From positions 1 through 15,366 of the forward strand of contig JAZQID010000094.1 in NCBI GenBank assembly GCA_045540915.1: a DNA stretch of 15,366 nt, in the 5' to 3' direction. Position numbers and translations under genes: made by a program. Source of the DNA: RGIG2206 sp045540915 (GTDB taxonomy: Bacteria; Bacillota; Clostridia; Oscillospirales; Acutalibacteraceae). The first letter of the stretch is position 1, and the number at the start of each line of letters is the position of its first letter. This document shows positions 1 through 6,424 of this stretch, in pieces. Below the pieces are notes generated by a model. That model ran no database searches. It was not told the DNA's origin and saw only the letters and a program-made list of their open reading frames with translations.

Positions 1-205
1 CCCCACCAGATGAGTCAAGTGCGATCCACACAGACAAAATCAGCAATACAGGAGAAAGCAGTAAAAGCAGTACTAACGAAACGAAGATGTCACCCACCCT
101 CTTAAGTAACCTTGTAAATTTCTTTTTCTCAAGCGACTCGGCGCAGGCCCTTATAACATCACTTTCCGTATTTTGCGGCAATTTCGCAAACTGCATCGGC
201 GACAT
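1..205 (-). CDS. Phosphoglycosyl (sugar) transferase, N-terminal part, cut by window edge
   Basis: This is the start of a gene that runs off the left edge. In the frame following the aminotransferase, the codons read a basic stretch (LEKKKFTRLLKRVGD), one hydrophobic helix (IFVSLVLLLLLSPVLLILSV), then WIALDSSGG. That basic stretch, reentrant helix with a central SP and LDS-x-G pattern is the hallmark N-terminus of bacterial sugar transferases (PglC/WcaJ/EpsL type). These attach a sugar-1-phosphate from a UDP-sugar to undecaprenyl phosphate at the inner membrane face. No start codon lies after the aminotransferase stop, so the start must be inside that gene. ATG at 205 has AGGAG 12 bases upstream, and ATG at 196 is the alternative. 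The overlap implies translational coupling. The catalytic half is outside the window, so the exact family is inferred. Confidence 0.72.
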   Translation of the reverse strand, partial: MSPMQFAKLPQNTESDVIRACAESLEKKKFTRLLKRVGDIFVSLVLLLLLSPVLLILSVWIALDSSGG

Positions 206-1328
206 AGTTAACATCGTCTCCTGTCATTGAGGGATAAAGCGGAAGCGAGATTATACGGTCATAAAAGGCTTCGCATCTCGGGTAGTCGCCCTCTTTTGTG
301 TTAAGCACCCGTCGATAAAGCGGCTGCAAATGCAAGGGAATGAAGTGAACGCTGGTTCCGACATTATAATCGGAAAGCTGTTCAATAAACTCATCACGGT
401 CAATGGTCAGGGTATCAAGATTGAGTTTAAGAATATACAGATGCTCAGATGATTCGACAAAATCATCCGCAGGCTTCACCCTGCTCACATAGGGACAATC
501 GGCAAAACGCTCATCATACATCCTCGCATACTCTTTACGTATAGACTGCATCGTGTCAAGCTTATTAAGCTGTTCAACGCCAAGGGCAGACGCAATATCG
601 GTGATGTTATACTTAAAACCTGCCTCTTCGACGGCATACTTCCAGCTTGATTTTGCCCCGTAACGCTTCCAAGCGTCGCGACTCATTCCGTGCAGGGAAA
701 GCACACGTGCACGATCGATGAAATCTTTATCATCAGAGGTCAGCATACCGCCCTCGCCTGTCGCGAGGTTTTTGGTAACGTAGAAGCTGTAAGCAGTTGC
801 ATTACCAAACGAGCCTACCTGTTTGCCTTTATATTCTGAAGTGAGCCCATGGGCCGCATCCTCGATAACCTTGAGGCCATATTTTTCCGCAATTTTGTTG
901 ATACGATCCATATCGCAGACAAGGCCTGCGTAATGGACAGGAAGAATTGCCTTAGTCCTCTCAGTTACAGCCTTCTCGATCTCATTCGGGTCAATAAGTC
1001 CTGTTTCAGCGTCAACGTCGACGAAAACAGGCTTTGCACCGCAGTTGAGAATGGTATTTACAGTCGAGCAGAAGGTCATAGGCGTAGTAATGACCTCATC
1101 ACCCTCACCGATATCGTAAACGGCCAAAGCAAGATGCAAGGCAGCAGTACAGCTATTGACTGCCAAGGCGTATTTTGCGCCGACAAGCTTTGCAAAACGC
1201 TCTTCGAACTCGACAGTCACCTTGCCCTTGGTCCACCAACCCGAACGCAGAACATCGGTCACCGCATTTATTTCGTCCTCATCAAAATAAGGCCTTGAAT
1301 AATACAGAAAATCATCACGAATTTTCAA
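159..1328 (-). CDS. DegT/DnrJ/EryC1/StrS family PLP-dependent sugar aminotransferase (PglE/PseC-like)
   Basis: This enzyme probably transfers an amino group from glutamate to the 4-keto group of a UDP-4-keto-6-deoxy sugar made by the dehydratase encoded just upstream. Residue numbers count from the longest frame (GTG at 1337). They include the phosphate-binding SCTAALH (62-68), EDAAHG with the cofactor-binding Asp160, and SFYVTKN with the probable Schiff-base Lys189 followed by GEGGM. The C-terminal SVHFIPLH is also typical of the family. Length (about 390 residues) is normal and the protein is cytoplasmic. For the start, GTG at 1337 touches the AAGAGGTG ribosome site, which is too close. TTG at 1328 sits 6 bases after it and is preferred. 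The gene begins about 20 bases after the dehydratase stop, so the two form an operon. The sugar isomer cannot be decided from sequence alone. Confidence 0.93.
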   Translation of the reverse strand: MKIRDDFLYYSRPYFDEDEINAVTDVLRSGWWTKGKVTVEFEERFAKLVGAKYALAVNSCTAALHLALAVYDIGEGDEVITTPMTFCSTVNTILNCGAKPVFVDVDAETGLIDPNEIEKAVTERTKAILPVHYAGLVCDMDRINKIAEKYGLKVIEDAAHGLTSEYKGKQVGSFGNATAYSFYVTKNLATGEGGMLTSDDKDFIDRARVLSLHGMSRDAWKRYGAKSSWKYAVEEAGFKYNITDIASALGVEQLNKLDTMQSIRKEYARMYDERFADCPYVSRVKPADDFVESSEHLYILKLNLDTLTIDRDEFIEQLSDYNVGTSVHFIPLHLQPLYRRVLNTKEGDYPRCEAFYDRIISLPLYPSMTGDDVNYVADAVCEIAAKYGK

Positions 1329-1348
1329 ATGAAACACCTCTTACGTTC

Positions 1349-3214
1349 TCAGTCCTCGTTGTGTTGAAAGGTGGGAACGATCTGTTTTACTTTGTTGAAA
1401 AGTCTGCCAAATCCGTCGTCGTGAACCATCCCTTCAAGCTCCTTCAGGTCGCTTGAAAGTTGAGTAACATTACTCTTGACGGGTTTGAGGACGAATATCT
1501 TTTCATTTGCGGTGGTATCGCAATCCTCAGCGTCAAGATGTATCTCCTCAAACAGTTTTTCACCCTGTCTTAGTCCCGTGAACTTGATCTCGATGTCAAC
1601 GTCGGGCTCATAACCCGAAAGCCTGATAAGGTCGCAGGCGAGGTCGTATATCAACACGGGTTCACCCATATCAAGCACGAATATTTCACCGCCATGAGCC
1701 ATAGCGCCCGCTTCAAGCACAAGCTGAACTGCCTCGGGTATAGTCATAAAGTAACGGCGCATCTCGGGATGGGTAACGGTGACGGGTCCGCCGTTGCTTA
1801 TCTGGTTTTGGAAGAAAGGAACGACGCTTCCCGCCGAACCGAGAACGTTACCAAAACGCACAGCCGCAAAATCGGTATCCGACATAGTATCAAGCATTTG
1901 AATTATCAGCTCTGCAACCCTCTTAGTTGCGCCCATAATATTGGTCGGATTGACCGCCTTATCGGTAGATATAAGTATAAACTTTTCAACATTATGACGG
2001 ATTGCGGTGATTGCCGTCTTATAGGTGCCGAAAATATTGTTCTTTATTGCTTCTCGCGGATTAAGCTCCGACATAGGAACGTGCTTATGAGCAGCCGCGT
2101 GGAAAACAACCTCGGGGCTAAACTCGTCAAACACCTCGTTAAGACGCTCAAGGTCACGTATCGAGCCGAGCCGCAGTTCAAACCTCGATGAATCATACTG
2201 CTCGAGCAACTCGTTGTTAATGTGATAAAGCCCGTTTTCATTGAAATCGTAGATAACAAGTTTTTTACAGCCAAATGACAGAACCTGACGACAGATCTCC
2301 GATCCGATCGAACCGACACCGCCCGTAACGAGCACGGTCTTGTCCTCAATAAAACAGCTGACCGCATCCATATCAAGCGAAACACCGACGCGATGCAACA
2401 ATTCTTCGTAATTAACGTTGGTCAGCACTGCGTTATTGAGGTCGACGTCGTCAAGCTTGCCGAATCGCTGTATCTTGCAGTGCTTTTGCTTGCAGATATC
2501 GAGCGCAAATTTAAGCAATTCCCTCGATGCTGTCGGGATCGCTACTACAACGACATCAATATTATATTTATCAATTGCTTCCGCCATCTTCTCACGTGTG
2601 CCGTATACGGAAATTCCCAACACGCGTCGTCCTGTAAGCTGTTCGTTATCATCAATGAAAACGACCGGCTTGAGCAGGTCTTCGGGGTGGTTGTCCTGCT
2701 TGCGCTTAAAGAAAACACCCGCTTCTCCGGCTCCGAAAATAAGAACCCGCTTACTCTTAGAGCGTGCGGAAACGACCTTCGCCTGAACCGACTGCATTAT
2801 CTTGAACCAAGAGCGTCCAAGCATCGTAAGGAACATAGTAATAATGCCGGCGAAAACAAAGATCAATATCTTTTCAATTTGATAATGGAATCCAAAGATA
2901 TGCCAATGATTCCTAAGCCTGTCGGCCACAAAAAACAGCGAATATGAGCAGACGACCGCAAGAAACTGATAGGCGACATCACTAAGTTCGTAATGCTTCA
3001 GAACGCCCAAATAGCGCTGGAAAACCGCACTTATAGCAACAAATATCAAGAGTAAAGCAGGATAATAAAACCAACTGTAAGTAAAGAAGCTGGCCATTGA
3101 GCCGGGGTAATATGCAAGGGTAGCAACGGCAGATACGGTAAGAGAAAAGGCGACGCACAAACAGTCATATATGATAAGCAGAATTACAGGCAAAAGCCTT
3201 TTTAACTTCTTCAC
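1349..3214 (-). CDS. Membrane-anchored nucleoside-diphosphate-sugar 4,6-dehydratase, CapD/PglF long form
   Basis: This 621-residue protein probably converts UDP-GlcNAc to UDP-4-keto-6-deoxy-GlcNAc, the first step of diamino- or amino-dideoxy sugar synthesis. Four hydrophobic segments span roughly residues 8-35, 48-66, 80-97 and 115-133. A first Rossmann domain starts at GAGEAG (161-166). The SDR domain has TGGVGSIGSE (297-306), HAAAHKHVP (372-380), STDKAVNP with Thr417-Asp418-Lys419, and MGATKR with Met427 and Lys431. Met stands where most SDR enzymes have the catalytic Tyr. This is a known trait of PglF-type dehydratases, which use the Asp-Lys pair instead. The start is GTG at 3214, five bases after GAGGTG. 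It is the first gene of the operon, behind the promoter at 3243-3271. UDP-GlcNAc as substrate is inferred from the family. Confidence 0.94.
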   Translation of the reverse strand: MKKLKRLLPVILLIIYDCLCVAFSLTVSAVATLAYYPGSMASFFTYSWFYYPALLLIFVAISAVFQRYLGVLKHYELSDVAYQFLAVVCSYSLFFVADRLRNHWHIFGFHYQIEKILIFVFAGIITMFLTMLGRSWFKIMQSVQAKVVSARSKSKRVLIFGAGEAGVFFKRKQDNHPEDLLKPVVFIDDNEQLTGRRVLGISVYGTREKMAEAIDKYNIDVVVVAIPTASRELLKFALDICKQKHCKIQRFGKLDDVDLNNAVLTNVNYEELLHRVGVSLDMDAVSCFIEDKTVLVTGGVGSIGSEICRQVLSFGCKKLVIYDFNENGLYHINNELLEQYDSSRFELRLGSIRDLERLNEVFDEFSPEVVFHAAAHKHVPMSELNPREAIKNNIFGTYKTAITAIRHNVEKFILISTDKAVNPTNIMGATKRVAELIIQMLDTMSDTDFAAVRFGNVLGSAGSVVPFFQNQISNGGPVTVTHPEMRRYFMTIPEAVQLVLEAGAMAHGGEIFVLDMGEPVLIYDLACDLIRLSGYEPDVDIEIKFTGLRQGEKLFEEIHLDAEDCDTTANEKIFVLKPVKSNVTQLSSDLKELEGMVHDDGFGRLFNKVKQIVPTFQHNED

Positions 3215-3242
3215 ATTATCACCTCATATAATTATCCTTTAC

Positions 3243-3271
3243 ATTATACAACAGATGTCGCCATATGTCAA
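3243..3271 (-). promoter_or_regulatory. Sigma-A promoter of the glycan operon
   Basis: On the minus strand TTGACA (3271-3266) and TATAAT (3248-3243) are separated by exactly 17 bases, a perfect consensus match. Transcription would start about 20 bases upstream of the GAGGTG site of the dehydratase. It points only at the three-gene sugar operon and lies in the short gap after the bofA-like gene. Confidence 0.88.
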
Positions 3272-3292
3272 ACTCAACCGCACCTGATAGGG

Positions 3293-3544
3293 TCAGATAA
3301 ACATACCGATAAGTCCTGCAAAAATTGCACCCGGTATGCCGCCCGATAAACTCAACAACGCGGTGACGATATTAAGGTTTACCGGGAGTCCGATACTATT
3401 ACCGAAAAACACGAGCAGTAACAGAGTAACAAACCCGAGTGTTGACGAAATCACAAGATTTTTGAGAGTCTTGCCCGATCTTGCCGAGAGAATAATGCTA
3501 ATCAACAACGCGATACCGCAAATAACGTATAGAATGATCTCCAT
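3293..3544 (-). CDS. bofA: BofA family protein (pro-sigma-K processing inhibitor-like)
   Basis: A small protein of 83 residues, almost wholly hydrophobic, with membrane segments near residues 2-19, about 32-46 and about 55-80. The C-terminal SLSGGIPGAIFAGLIG matches the conserved SGGxPG region of the BofA family. In Bacillus, BofA sits in the forespore outer membrane with SpoIVFA and holds the protease SpoIVFB inactive until pro-sigma-K must be cleaved. That role here is by family only. The open frame extends to GTG at 3553, but AGAGGTG forms the ribosome site for ATG at 3544 with a 6-base gap, so ATG is chosen. The gene stands alone between the kinase-like gene with its terminator and the glycan promoter. 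It supports a spore-forming lineage. No convincing sigma-E promoter could be picked by eye. Confidence 0.82.
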   Translation of the reverse strand: MEIILYVICGIALLISIILSARSGKTLKNLVISSTLGFVTLLLLVFFGNSIGLPVNLNIVTALLSLSGGIPGAIFAGLIGMFI

Positions 3545-3600
3545 AATTTTCACCTCTATACATTTCTATGCTACTCGATAAAAATAATGAGCATATAAAG

Positions 3601-3628
3601 AAATAATGCCGCTTATACGGCATTATTT
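3601..3628 (-). terminator. Hairpin terminator of the kinase-like gene
   Basis: AAATAATGCCG (3601-3611) and CGGCATTATTT (3618-3628) form a perfect 11-bp stem around a 6-base loop. On the minus strand it is followed by a T-rich stretch. The TAA stop of the kinase-like gene lies inside the stem, so the hairpin begins before translation ends. Confidence 0.72.
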
Positions 3629-4345
3629 AAGGTATTCTTCTGATGTCAAGGCTTCGAAGGATGCTTTAACCGCATCCTCGGAGATGTCACAACTGAGTCT
3701 GTATAAGGGAACCTTGGACACAAGACGGTCGATAAGCTCATAGGTCTTAGATGCAGACTCACTGTCAGCAGGCATATAAATTTGATTAAAAAGGTCGATC
3801 AGGCAATGAGATGATGAAATCGGAACACAAGTATTGTCGTTTCCACGAGTGACAAAGCAGATTCCTCCAAGTTCAGCAGATGTATTGGTCTGCCATCCCT
3901 CCTTGCCTGCCCAAGGGGTGCCAAAGACAACGGTTTTGGTTTTATCAATCAGCAAAATCGGTTTATCGCCGTTGATAATTCCAACATCGTCCCCGATGAA
4001 TTTGCGCCAAAGGTTAACGTGGGTGGTCTTTCCCGTTCCGCTAGGTGCTGTAAAGAGGTATGCCTTGCCGTTATACGATATTGCGGCGCCGTGAAACAAA
4101 ACCCGATCATATTTCGGCAACTGTTCTGCGATATCGCGGTAAACGCATAGCGATTCTGCGATCGGTGGCGACACATCTTCATCCGAACGTGTGCGCTCAT
4201 TCTGGATCTTCTCATCGGTAGCAACAGCGCTGATGTCGACATCGTTCGACTCAACGATATAATCCTTGCAAAGTTCAGGGAGATATGGATATTTGGATTT
4301 AATTAAAATATTAAGCTCAGCCAAACGAATGACAAATGAATTCAT
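3623..4345 (-). CDS. HPr-kinase/PEPCK-like P-loop protein of unknown substrate
   Basis: The 240-residue protein carries a P-loop at 99-109 (TAPSGTGKTTH) preceded by LFHGAAISYNGKAYLF. It is followed by NLWRKFIGDDVGIINGDKP (111-129) and FGTPWAGKEG (141-150). This order (HGA, short P-loop, a DDxxxxNxDKP element and GTPWxGK) belongs to a widespread group of HprK/PEPCK-like proteins in Firmicutes with no settled function. It lacks the N-terminal domain of true HPr kinase/phosphorylase, so it should not be called hprK. The start ATG at 4345 follows a very G-rich site (GGGGGATGGGG). It is transcribed alone, with its own promoter upstream and a hairpin overlapping its stop. Relatives often accompany PqqD-like or peptide-modification genes, but none is visible here. 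A small-molecule or peptide kinase is a guess. Confidence 0.75.
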   Translation of the reverse strand: MNSFVIRLAELNILIKSKYPYLPELCKDYIVESNDVDISAVATDEKIQNERTRSDEDVSPPIAESLCVYRDIAEQLPKYDRVLFHGAAISYNGKAYLFTAPSGTGKTTHVNLWRKFIGDDVGIINGDKPILLIDKTKTVVFGTPWAGKEGWQTNTSAELGGICFVTRGNDNTCVPISSSHCLIDLFNQIYMPADSESASKTYELIDRLVSKVPLYRLSCDISEDAVKASFEALTSEEYLK

Positions 4346-4374
4346 ACCCCATCCCCCTTTTTATAATTTACGTA

Positions 4375-4403
4375 ATTATATCATAATCGATAGGATTTTA
4401 CAA
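4375..4403 (-). promoter_or_regulatory. Extended -10 promoter of the kinase-like gene
   Basis: The minus strand has TTGTAA (4403-4398), 17 bases, then TATAAT (4380-4375). The TGA just before TATAAT supplies the extended -10 TGn element. The start codon is 30 bases downstream. It diverges from the plus-strand tRNA promoter, about 60 bases away. Confidence 0.72.
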
Positions 4404-4461
4404 GGCTTTAGTGTCAAAGTTAAATTCAATAAAACAAATCAAAATTTTTTCAAAAAGACCC

Positions 4462-4490
4462 TTGACACAGGCAGACAAGTTTGCTATAAT
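4462..4490 (+). promoter_or_regulatory. Consensus promoter of the tRNA-Leu locus
   Basis: TTGACA (4462-4467) and TATAAT (4485-4490) are separated by exactly 17 bases on the plus strand. The tRNA-Leu(GAG) 5' end is 26 bases past the -10 box, so transcription begins about 18 bases upstream of the mature tRNA. A perfect consensus fits a stable-RNA gene. Confidence 0.88.
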
Positions 4491-4515
4491 ATGCCTTGCG
4501 TTAAAAATTGAATAT

Positions 4516-4600
4516 GCGAGCATGCTGGAATAGGCAGACAGGCACGTTTGAGGGGCGTGTGTTTCACGACGTGTGGGTTCAAGTCCCACTGCTCGCACCA
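4516..4600 (+). tRNA. tRNA-Leu (anticodon GAG)
   Basis: An 85-base cloverleaf with acceptor GCGAGCA/TGCTCGC and D-arm CTG-GAATAGGCAGA-CAG. The anticodon arm is CACGT-TTGAGGG-GCGTG, with GAG at positions 34-36. It has a long class II variable arm, T-arm GTGGG-TTCAAGT-CCCAC and an encoded CCA end. GAG reads CUC and CUU leucine codons. Confidence 0.93.
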
Positions 4601-4611
4601 TTTTTAACCCA

Positions 4612-4640
4612 CCGAGCGCTGATCAGCGCGCGGATTTTTT
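4612..4640 (+). terminator. Intrinsic terminator after tRNA-Leu(GAG)
   Basis: CCG-A-GCGCTGA and TCAGCGC-G-CGG (4612-4633) form a near-perfect stem. The bare 14-base core GCGCTGATCAGCGC must open a few bases to make a loop. TTTTTT (4635-4640) follows directly. It would end the tRNA-Leu(GAG) transcript, so tRNA-Leu(TAG) needs read-through or its own start. Confidence 0.72.
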
Positions 4641-4644
4641 ATAA

Positions 4645-4666
4645 GCAGTTGTGGCGGAATTGGCAG
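4645..4666 (+). pseudogene. Truncated tRNA-Leu, 5' end only
   Basis: TGTGGCGGAATTGGCAG (4650-4666) is identical to 4848-4864 in the intact tRNA-Leu(TAG), covering positions from the end of the acceptor strand through the D-arm. The preceding GCAGTT completes a plausible but different 7-base acceptor strand (GCAGTTG). The similarity stops at G4666, where an inverted repeat begins. No complementary CAACTGC, anticodon arm or T-arm follows before the next tRNA. It is therefore a tRNA-Leu fragment that lost about three quarters of its length. Confidence 0.7.
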
Positions 4667-4794
4667 CTATTTGTCTGAGCGCACCCTGTGGGTGATACAG
4701 CGAAGGACAAATAGGCGCCGCGGTCGACGGACGAAATACGACAGTATTGAGTTGTCGGGCACCGCAAGAGTCACGCGGAGCGCGGCTGCTGTAT
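4667..4794. repeat. GC-rich structured element with perfect inverted repeats, joined to the tRNA fragment
   Basis: CTATTTGTC (4667-4675) is perfectly repeated inverted as GACAAATAG (4706-4714), enclosing a second hairpin CACCC-TGT-GGGTG (4682-4694). ATACAGC (4695-4701) is complementary to GCTGTAT (4788-4794), which would form a pseudoknot across the first stem. CGACA/TGTCG (4739-4743/4753-4757) nests inside GCGGT/ACCGC (4720-4724/4761-4765). The stretch is much richer in G and C than its AT-rich flanks. Its only open frame gives an arginine-rich protein with no ribosome site, so it is probably not coding. It may be a small palindromic mobile repeat or a structured RNA. I do not recognise a named family. 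Confidence 0.5.
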
Positions 4795-4842
4795 TGCTAA
4801 TTATATGCTTTTTAAGATTTCTACTATTATTTACTATAAAAT

Positions 4843-4927
4843 GCGGGTGTGGCGGAATTGGCAGACGCGCTAGACTTAGGATCTAGTGTCTTACGATGTG
4901 CAGGTTCGACCCCTGTCACCCGCACCA
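4843..4927 (+). tRNA. tRNA-Leu (anticodon TAG)
   Basis: An 85-base class II tRNA with acceptor GCGGGTG/CACCCGC, D-arm with GGAATTGGCAG, and anticodon arm CTAGA-CTTAGGA-TCTAG giving TAG. It has a long variable arm, T-arm CAGG-TTCGACC-CCTG and an encoded CCA. TAG reads CUA and, by wobble, other CUN leucine codons. A possible -10 box TATTAT (4825-4830) lies upstream but lacks a good -35 box, so how it is transcribed past the upstream terminator is unclear. Confidence 0.94.
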
Positions 4928-4961
4928 AAAAAGCCAAGGACTTTTCGTCCTTGGTTTTTTT
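4928..4961 (+). terminator. Bidirectional terminator between tRNA-Leu(TAG) and the LOG-family gene
   Basis: CCAAGGAC (4934-4941) and GTCCTTGG (4947-4954) form a perfect 8-bp stem with a 5-base loop. It is flanked by AAAAA on the left and TTTTTTT on the right. It serves the tRNA on the plus strand. The left A-run gives a U-tract for the convergent minus-strand gene that stops at 4988. Confidence 0.88.
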
Positions 4962-4987
4962 ACTTATTACACATTATATCTAATCAA

Positions 4988-5569
4988 TCAACCGTCTTTC
5001 AGTTCCTTAACAGAGCGGATACTGTCAACGGGTGCCTCAATATAACCGAAAATATCGTCAATATTATCGGACACAAAATACAGTTCCCTGCAATTATCGC
5101 GAATAAAATTCTTCGCAATAGCCCTATCCATTGCGTAAATTATCTCATCATAATATCCGTTAATATTATAGATGGCAATCGGTTTATTGTGACGGCAAAG
5201 CTGCTTGAGAGTCAAAATCTCGAAAAACTCCTCAAAGGTACCGATTCCGCCGGGTACGACGATAAAGGCATCCGAGTTATCCTCCATAATCTGCTTACGC
5301 TCACGCATAGTATCGGGCAGAATGAGCTCATTGCAAAAATCGCAGATGGCCTCAACATTTTCATCATCAAAAAACTTCGGAATAACCCCGAAAATATAAC
5401 CGCCCGCCGACTTTACTCCTCTTGCGGCCGCACCCATAAGGCCGTTTCCGCCACCACCAAACACAAGAGAATGTCCGCGTTCAACCATTACTCTGCCCAT
5501 ATTTTCAACAGTTTCTATATAAATCTTATCAATGGTCGGTGACGCAGCACCGTATACACAAATTCTCAT
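4988..5569 (-). CDS. LOG family protein (TIGR00730-type nucleotide phosphoribohydrolase)
   Basis: A 193-residue cytoplasmic Rossmann protein. GGGGNGLMG (38-46), MRERK (88-92) and PGGIGTFEE (106-114) are the signature motifs of the LOG family. LOG enzymes hydrolyse nucleoside 5'-monophosphates, including cytokinin nucleotides in plants, to free base and ribose 5-phosphate. The Arg of MRERK and the Glu of PGGxGTxxE are the catalytic residues. Bacterial members are often labelled lysine decarboxylase from an old error, and that name should be avoided here. ATG at 5569 has GGAGG six bases upstream. The gene has its own promoter and shares a terminator with the tRNA locus. The true bacterial substrate is unknown. 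Confidence 0.92.
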   Translation of the reverse strand: MRICVYGAASPTIDKIYIETVENMGRVMVERGHSLVFGGGGNGLMGAAARGVKSAGGYIFGVIPKFFDDENVEAICDFCNELILPDTMRERKQIMEDNSDAFIVVPGGIGTFEEFFEILTLKQLCRHNKPIAIYNINGYYDEIIYAMDRAIAKNFIRDNCRELYFVSDNIDDIFGYIEAPVDSIRSVKELKDG

Positions 5570-5598
5570 ATTCTGCCTCCAAGCATAATGTTACTGAT

Positions 5599-5627
5599 AT
5601 TATACCCGATTTGTGTAATATTTGCAA
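5599..5627 (-). promoter_or_regulatory. Promoter of the LOG-family gene
   Basis: The minus strand carries TTGCAA (5627-5622), 17 bases and TATAAT (5604-5599). The start codon is 30 bases downstream. The -10 is perfect and the -35 matches four of six positions. Confidence 0.65.
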
Positions 5628-5644
5628 TATCCTATGTATATAGA

Positions 5645-5679
5645 AATAACGCTTACGAAATTCATCCGTAAGCGTTATT
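5645..5679 (-). terminator. Terminator of the lysine transporter operon
   Basis: AATAACGCTTACG (5645-5657) and CGTAAGCGTTATT (5667-5679) make a perfect 13-bp stem with a 9-base loop. It begins five bases after the stop of the ATPase gene, and TTTC with further T-rich sequence follows on the minus strand. The U-tract is weak but the stem is strong. Confidence 0.75.
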
Positions 5680-5683
5680 CTAA

Positions 5684-6424
5684 CTAACCTAAGAAGCGAG
5701 ACAAAAACTCTCTTGTTTGAGGATTTTTGGGATTATTAAATATGTCATCGGGTGTTCCCTCTTCGCAAATGACACCGTTGCTCATAAAGAGCACGCGGTC
5801 GCTGACATCACGAGCAAATGACATCTCGTGGGTTACGACGATCATTGTTCTACCGTCATCGGCAAGCGACTTCATAACGTTGAGTACCTCTCCGACCATC
5901 TCGGGATCGAGGGCACTCGTAGGCTCGTCAAAAAGAAGCACCTCAGGCTCCATTGAAAGCGCACGCGCGATTGCAACGCGCTGCTTCTGTCCACCCGAAA
6001 GCTGACGCGGCTTTGCGTTGATATAAGGCAACATGTTGACCCTGTCAAGATATTTCATCGCGGTTTCCTTAGCCTCGGCGCGAGTCTTATTAAGAACCGA
6101 CATCTGTCCGATGATACAATTCTCCAATGCGGTCAAATTGTTAAACAGATTGAAGGACTGAAACACCATAACAGCCTTTGCGCGATACTGTGTGAGTTTG
6201 GTTTCAGCCGACTGGACGTTATTTCCGTGGAAAAGCACCTCGCCGCCCGTTGGAGTTTCCAACAGGTTGATGCAACGGAGCATAGTGCTCTTACCCGAAC
6301 CGGATGAGCCGATAACGCTGACCGTTTCGCCCTTATTTACGCAAAGGTTAATGTCACGCAATACAACGTGGTCGCCAAAACTCTTTTGCAGGTGGCGCAG
6401 TTCAATAACGTTATTACCTGGCAT
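5684..6424 (-). CDS. Polar amino acid (predicted lysine) ABC transporter ATP-binding protein
   Basis: This 246-residue subunit powers amino acid import at the inner face of the membrane. All motifs are intact: Walker A GSSGSGKST (39-47), Q-loop Gln89 in VFQSFN, signature LSGGQKQR (142-149), Walker B LLFDE (163-167) followed by PTSALDPE, and switch His199. Overall it resembles GlnQ/HisP-type ATPases of the polar amino acid uptake class, and its length is usual. ATG at 6424 follows AAGGAGGAG at a 7-base distance. The gene overlaps the permease by 11 bases, which suggests coupled translation. It is the last gene of the operon and is followed by a strong hairpin. Lysine specificity comes from the riboswitch in front of the operon, not from this protein. 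Confidence 0.96.
   Translation of the reverse strand: MPGNNVIELRHLQKSFGDHVVLRDINLCVNKGETVSVIGSSGSGKSTMLRCINLLETPTGGEVLFHGNNVQSAETKLTQYRAKAVMVFQSFNLFNNLTALENCIIGQMSVLNKTRAEAKETAMKYLDRVNMLPYINAKPRQLSGGQKQRVAIARALSMEPEVLLFDEPTSALDPEMVGEVLNVMKSLADDGRTMIVVTHEMSFARDVSDRVLFMSNGVICEEGTPDDIFNNPKNPQTREFLSRFLG

Noticed and set aside
2393..2947. 184-codon plus-strand frame opposite the dehydratase
   Set aside because: The minus strand has a full conserved dehydratase. The plus-strand frame has no ribosome site or recognisable motif.
3554..3600. Possible sporulation sigma-E promoter before the bofA-like gene (CATAGAAA on the minus strand)
   Set aside because: The -10-like element is partial and no -35 match at the right distance was found, so I cannot support it.
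4398..4601. 67-codon minus-strand frame with VGLEPTRRE-like N-terminus
   Set aside because: It reads the complement of tRNA-Leu(GAG). Such VGLEPTR translations are a well-known artefact of annotating tRNA genes in reverse.
4667..4842. Self-splicing intron within tRNA-Leu
   Set aside because: Group I introns in tRNA-Leu interrupt the anticodon loop, not the D-arm. Here no 3' half of the tRNA follows, and the insert is too short.
4671..4886. Open frame of 71 codons on the plus strand across the tRNA-Leu region, arginine-rich
   Set aside because: It runs through the structured GC-rich element and into the intact tRNA, has no ribosome site, and its composition is what such a repeat gives by chance.
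4886..5542. 218-codon plus-strand frame opposite the LOG-family gene
   Set aside because: It is the shadow of a gene with complete LOG motifs, a good ribosome site and a promoter on the minus strand.
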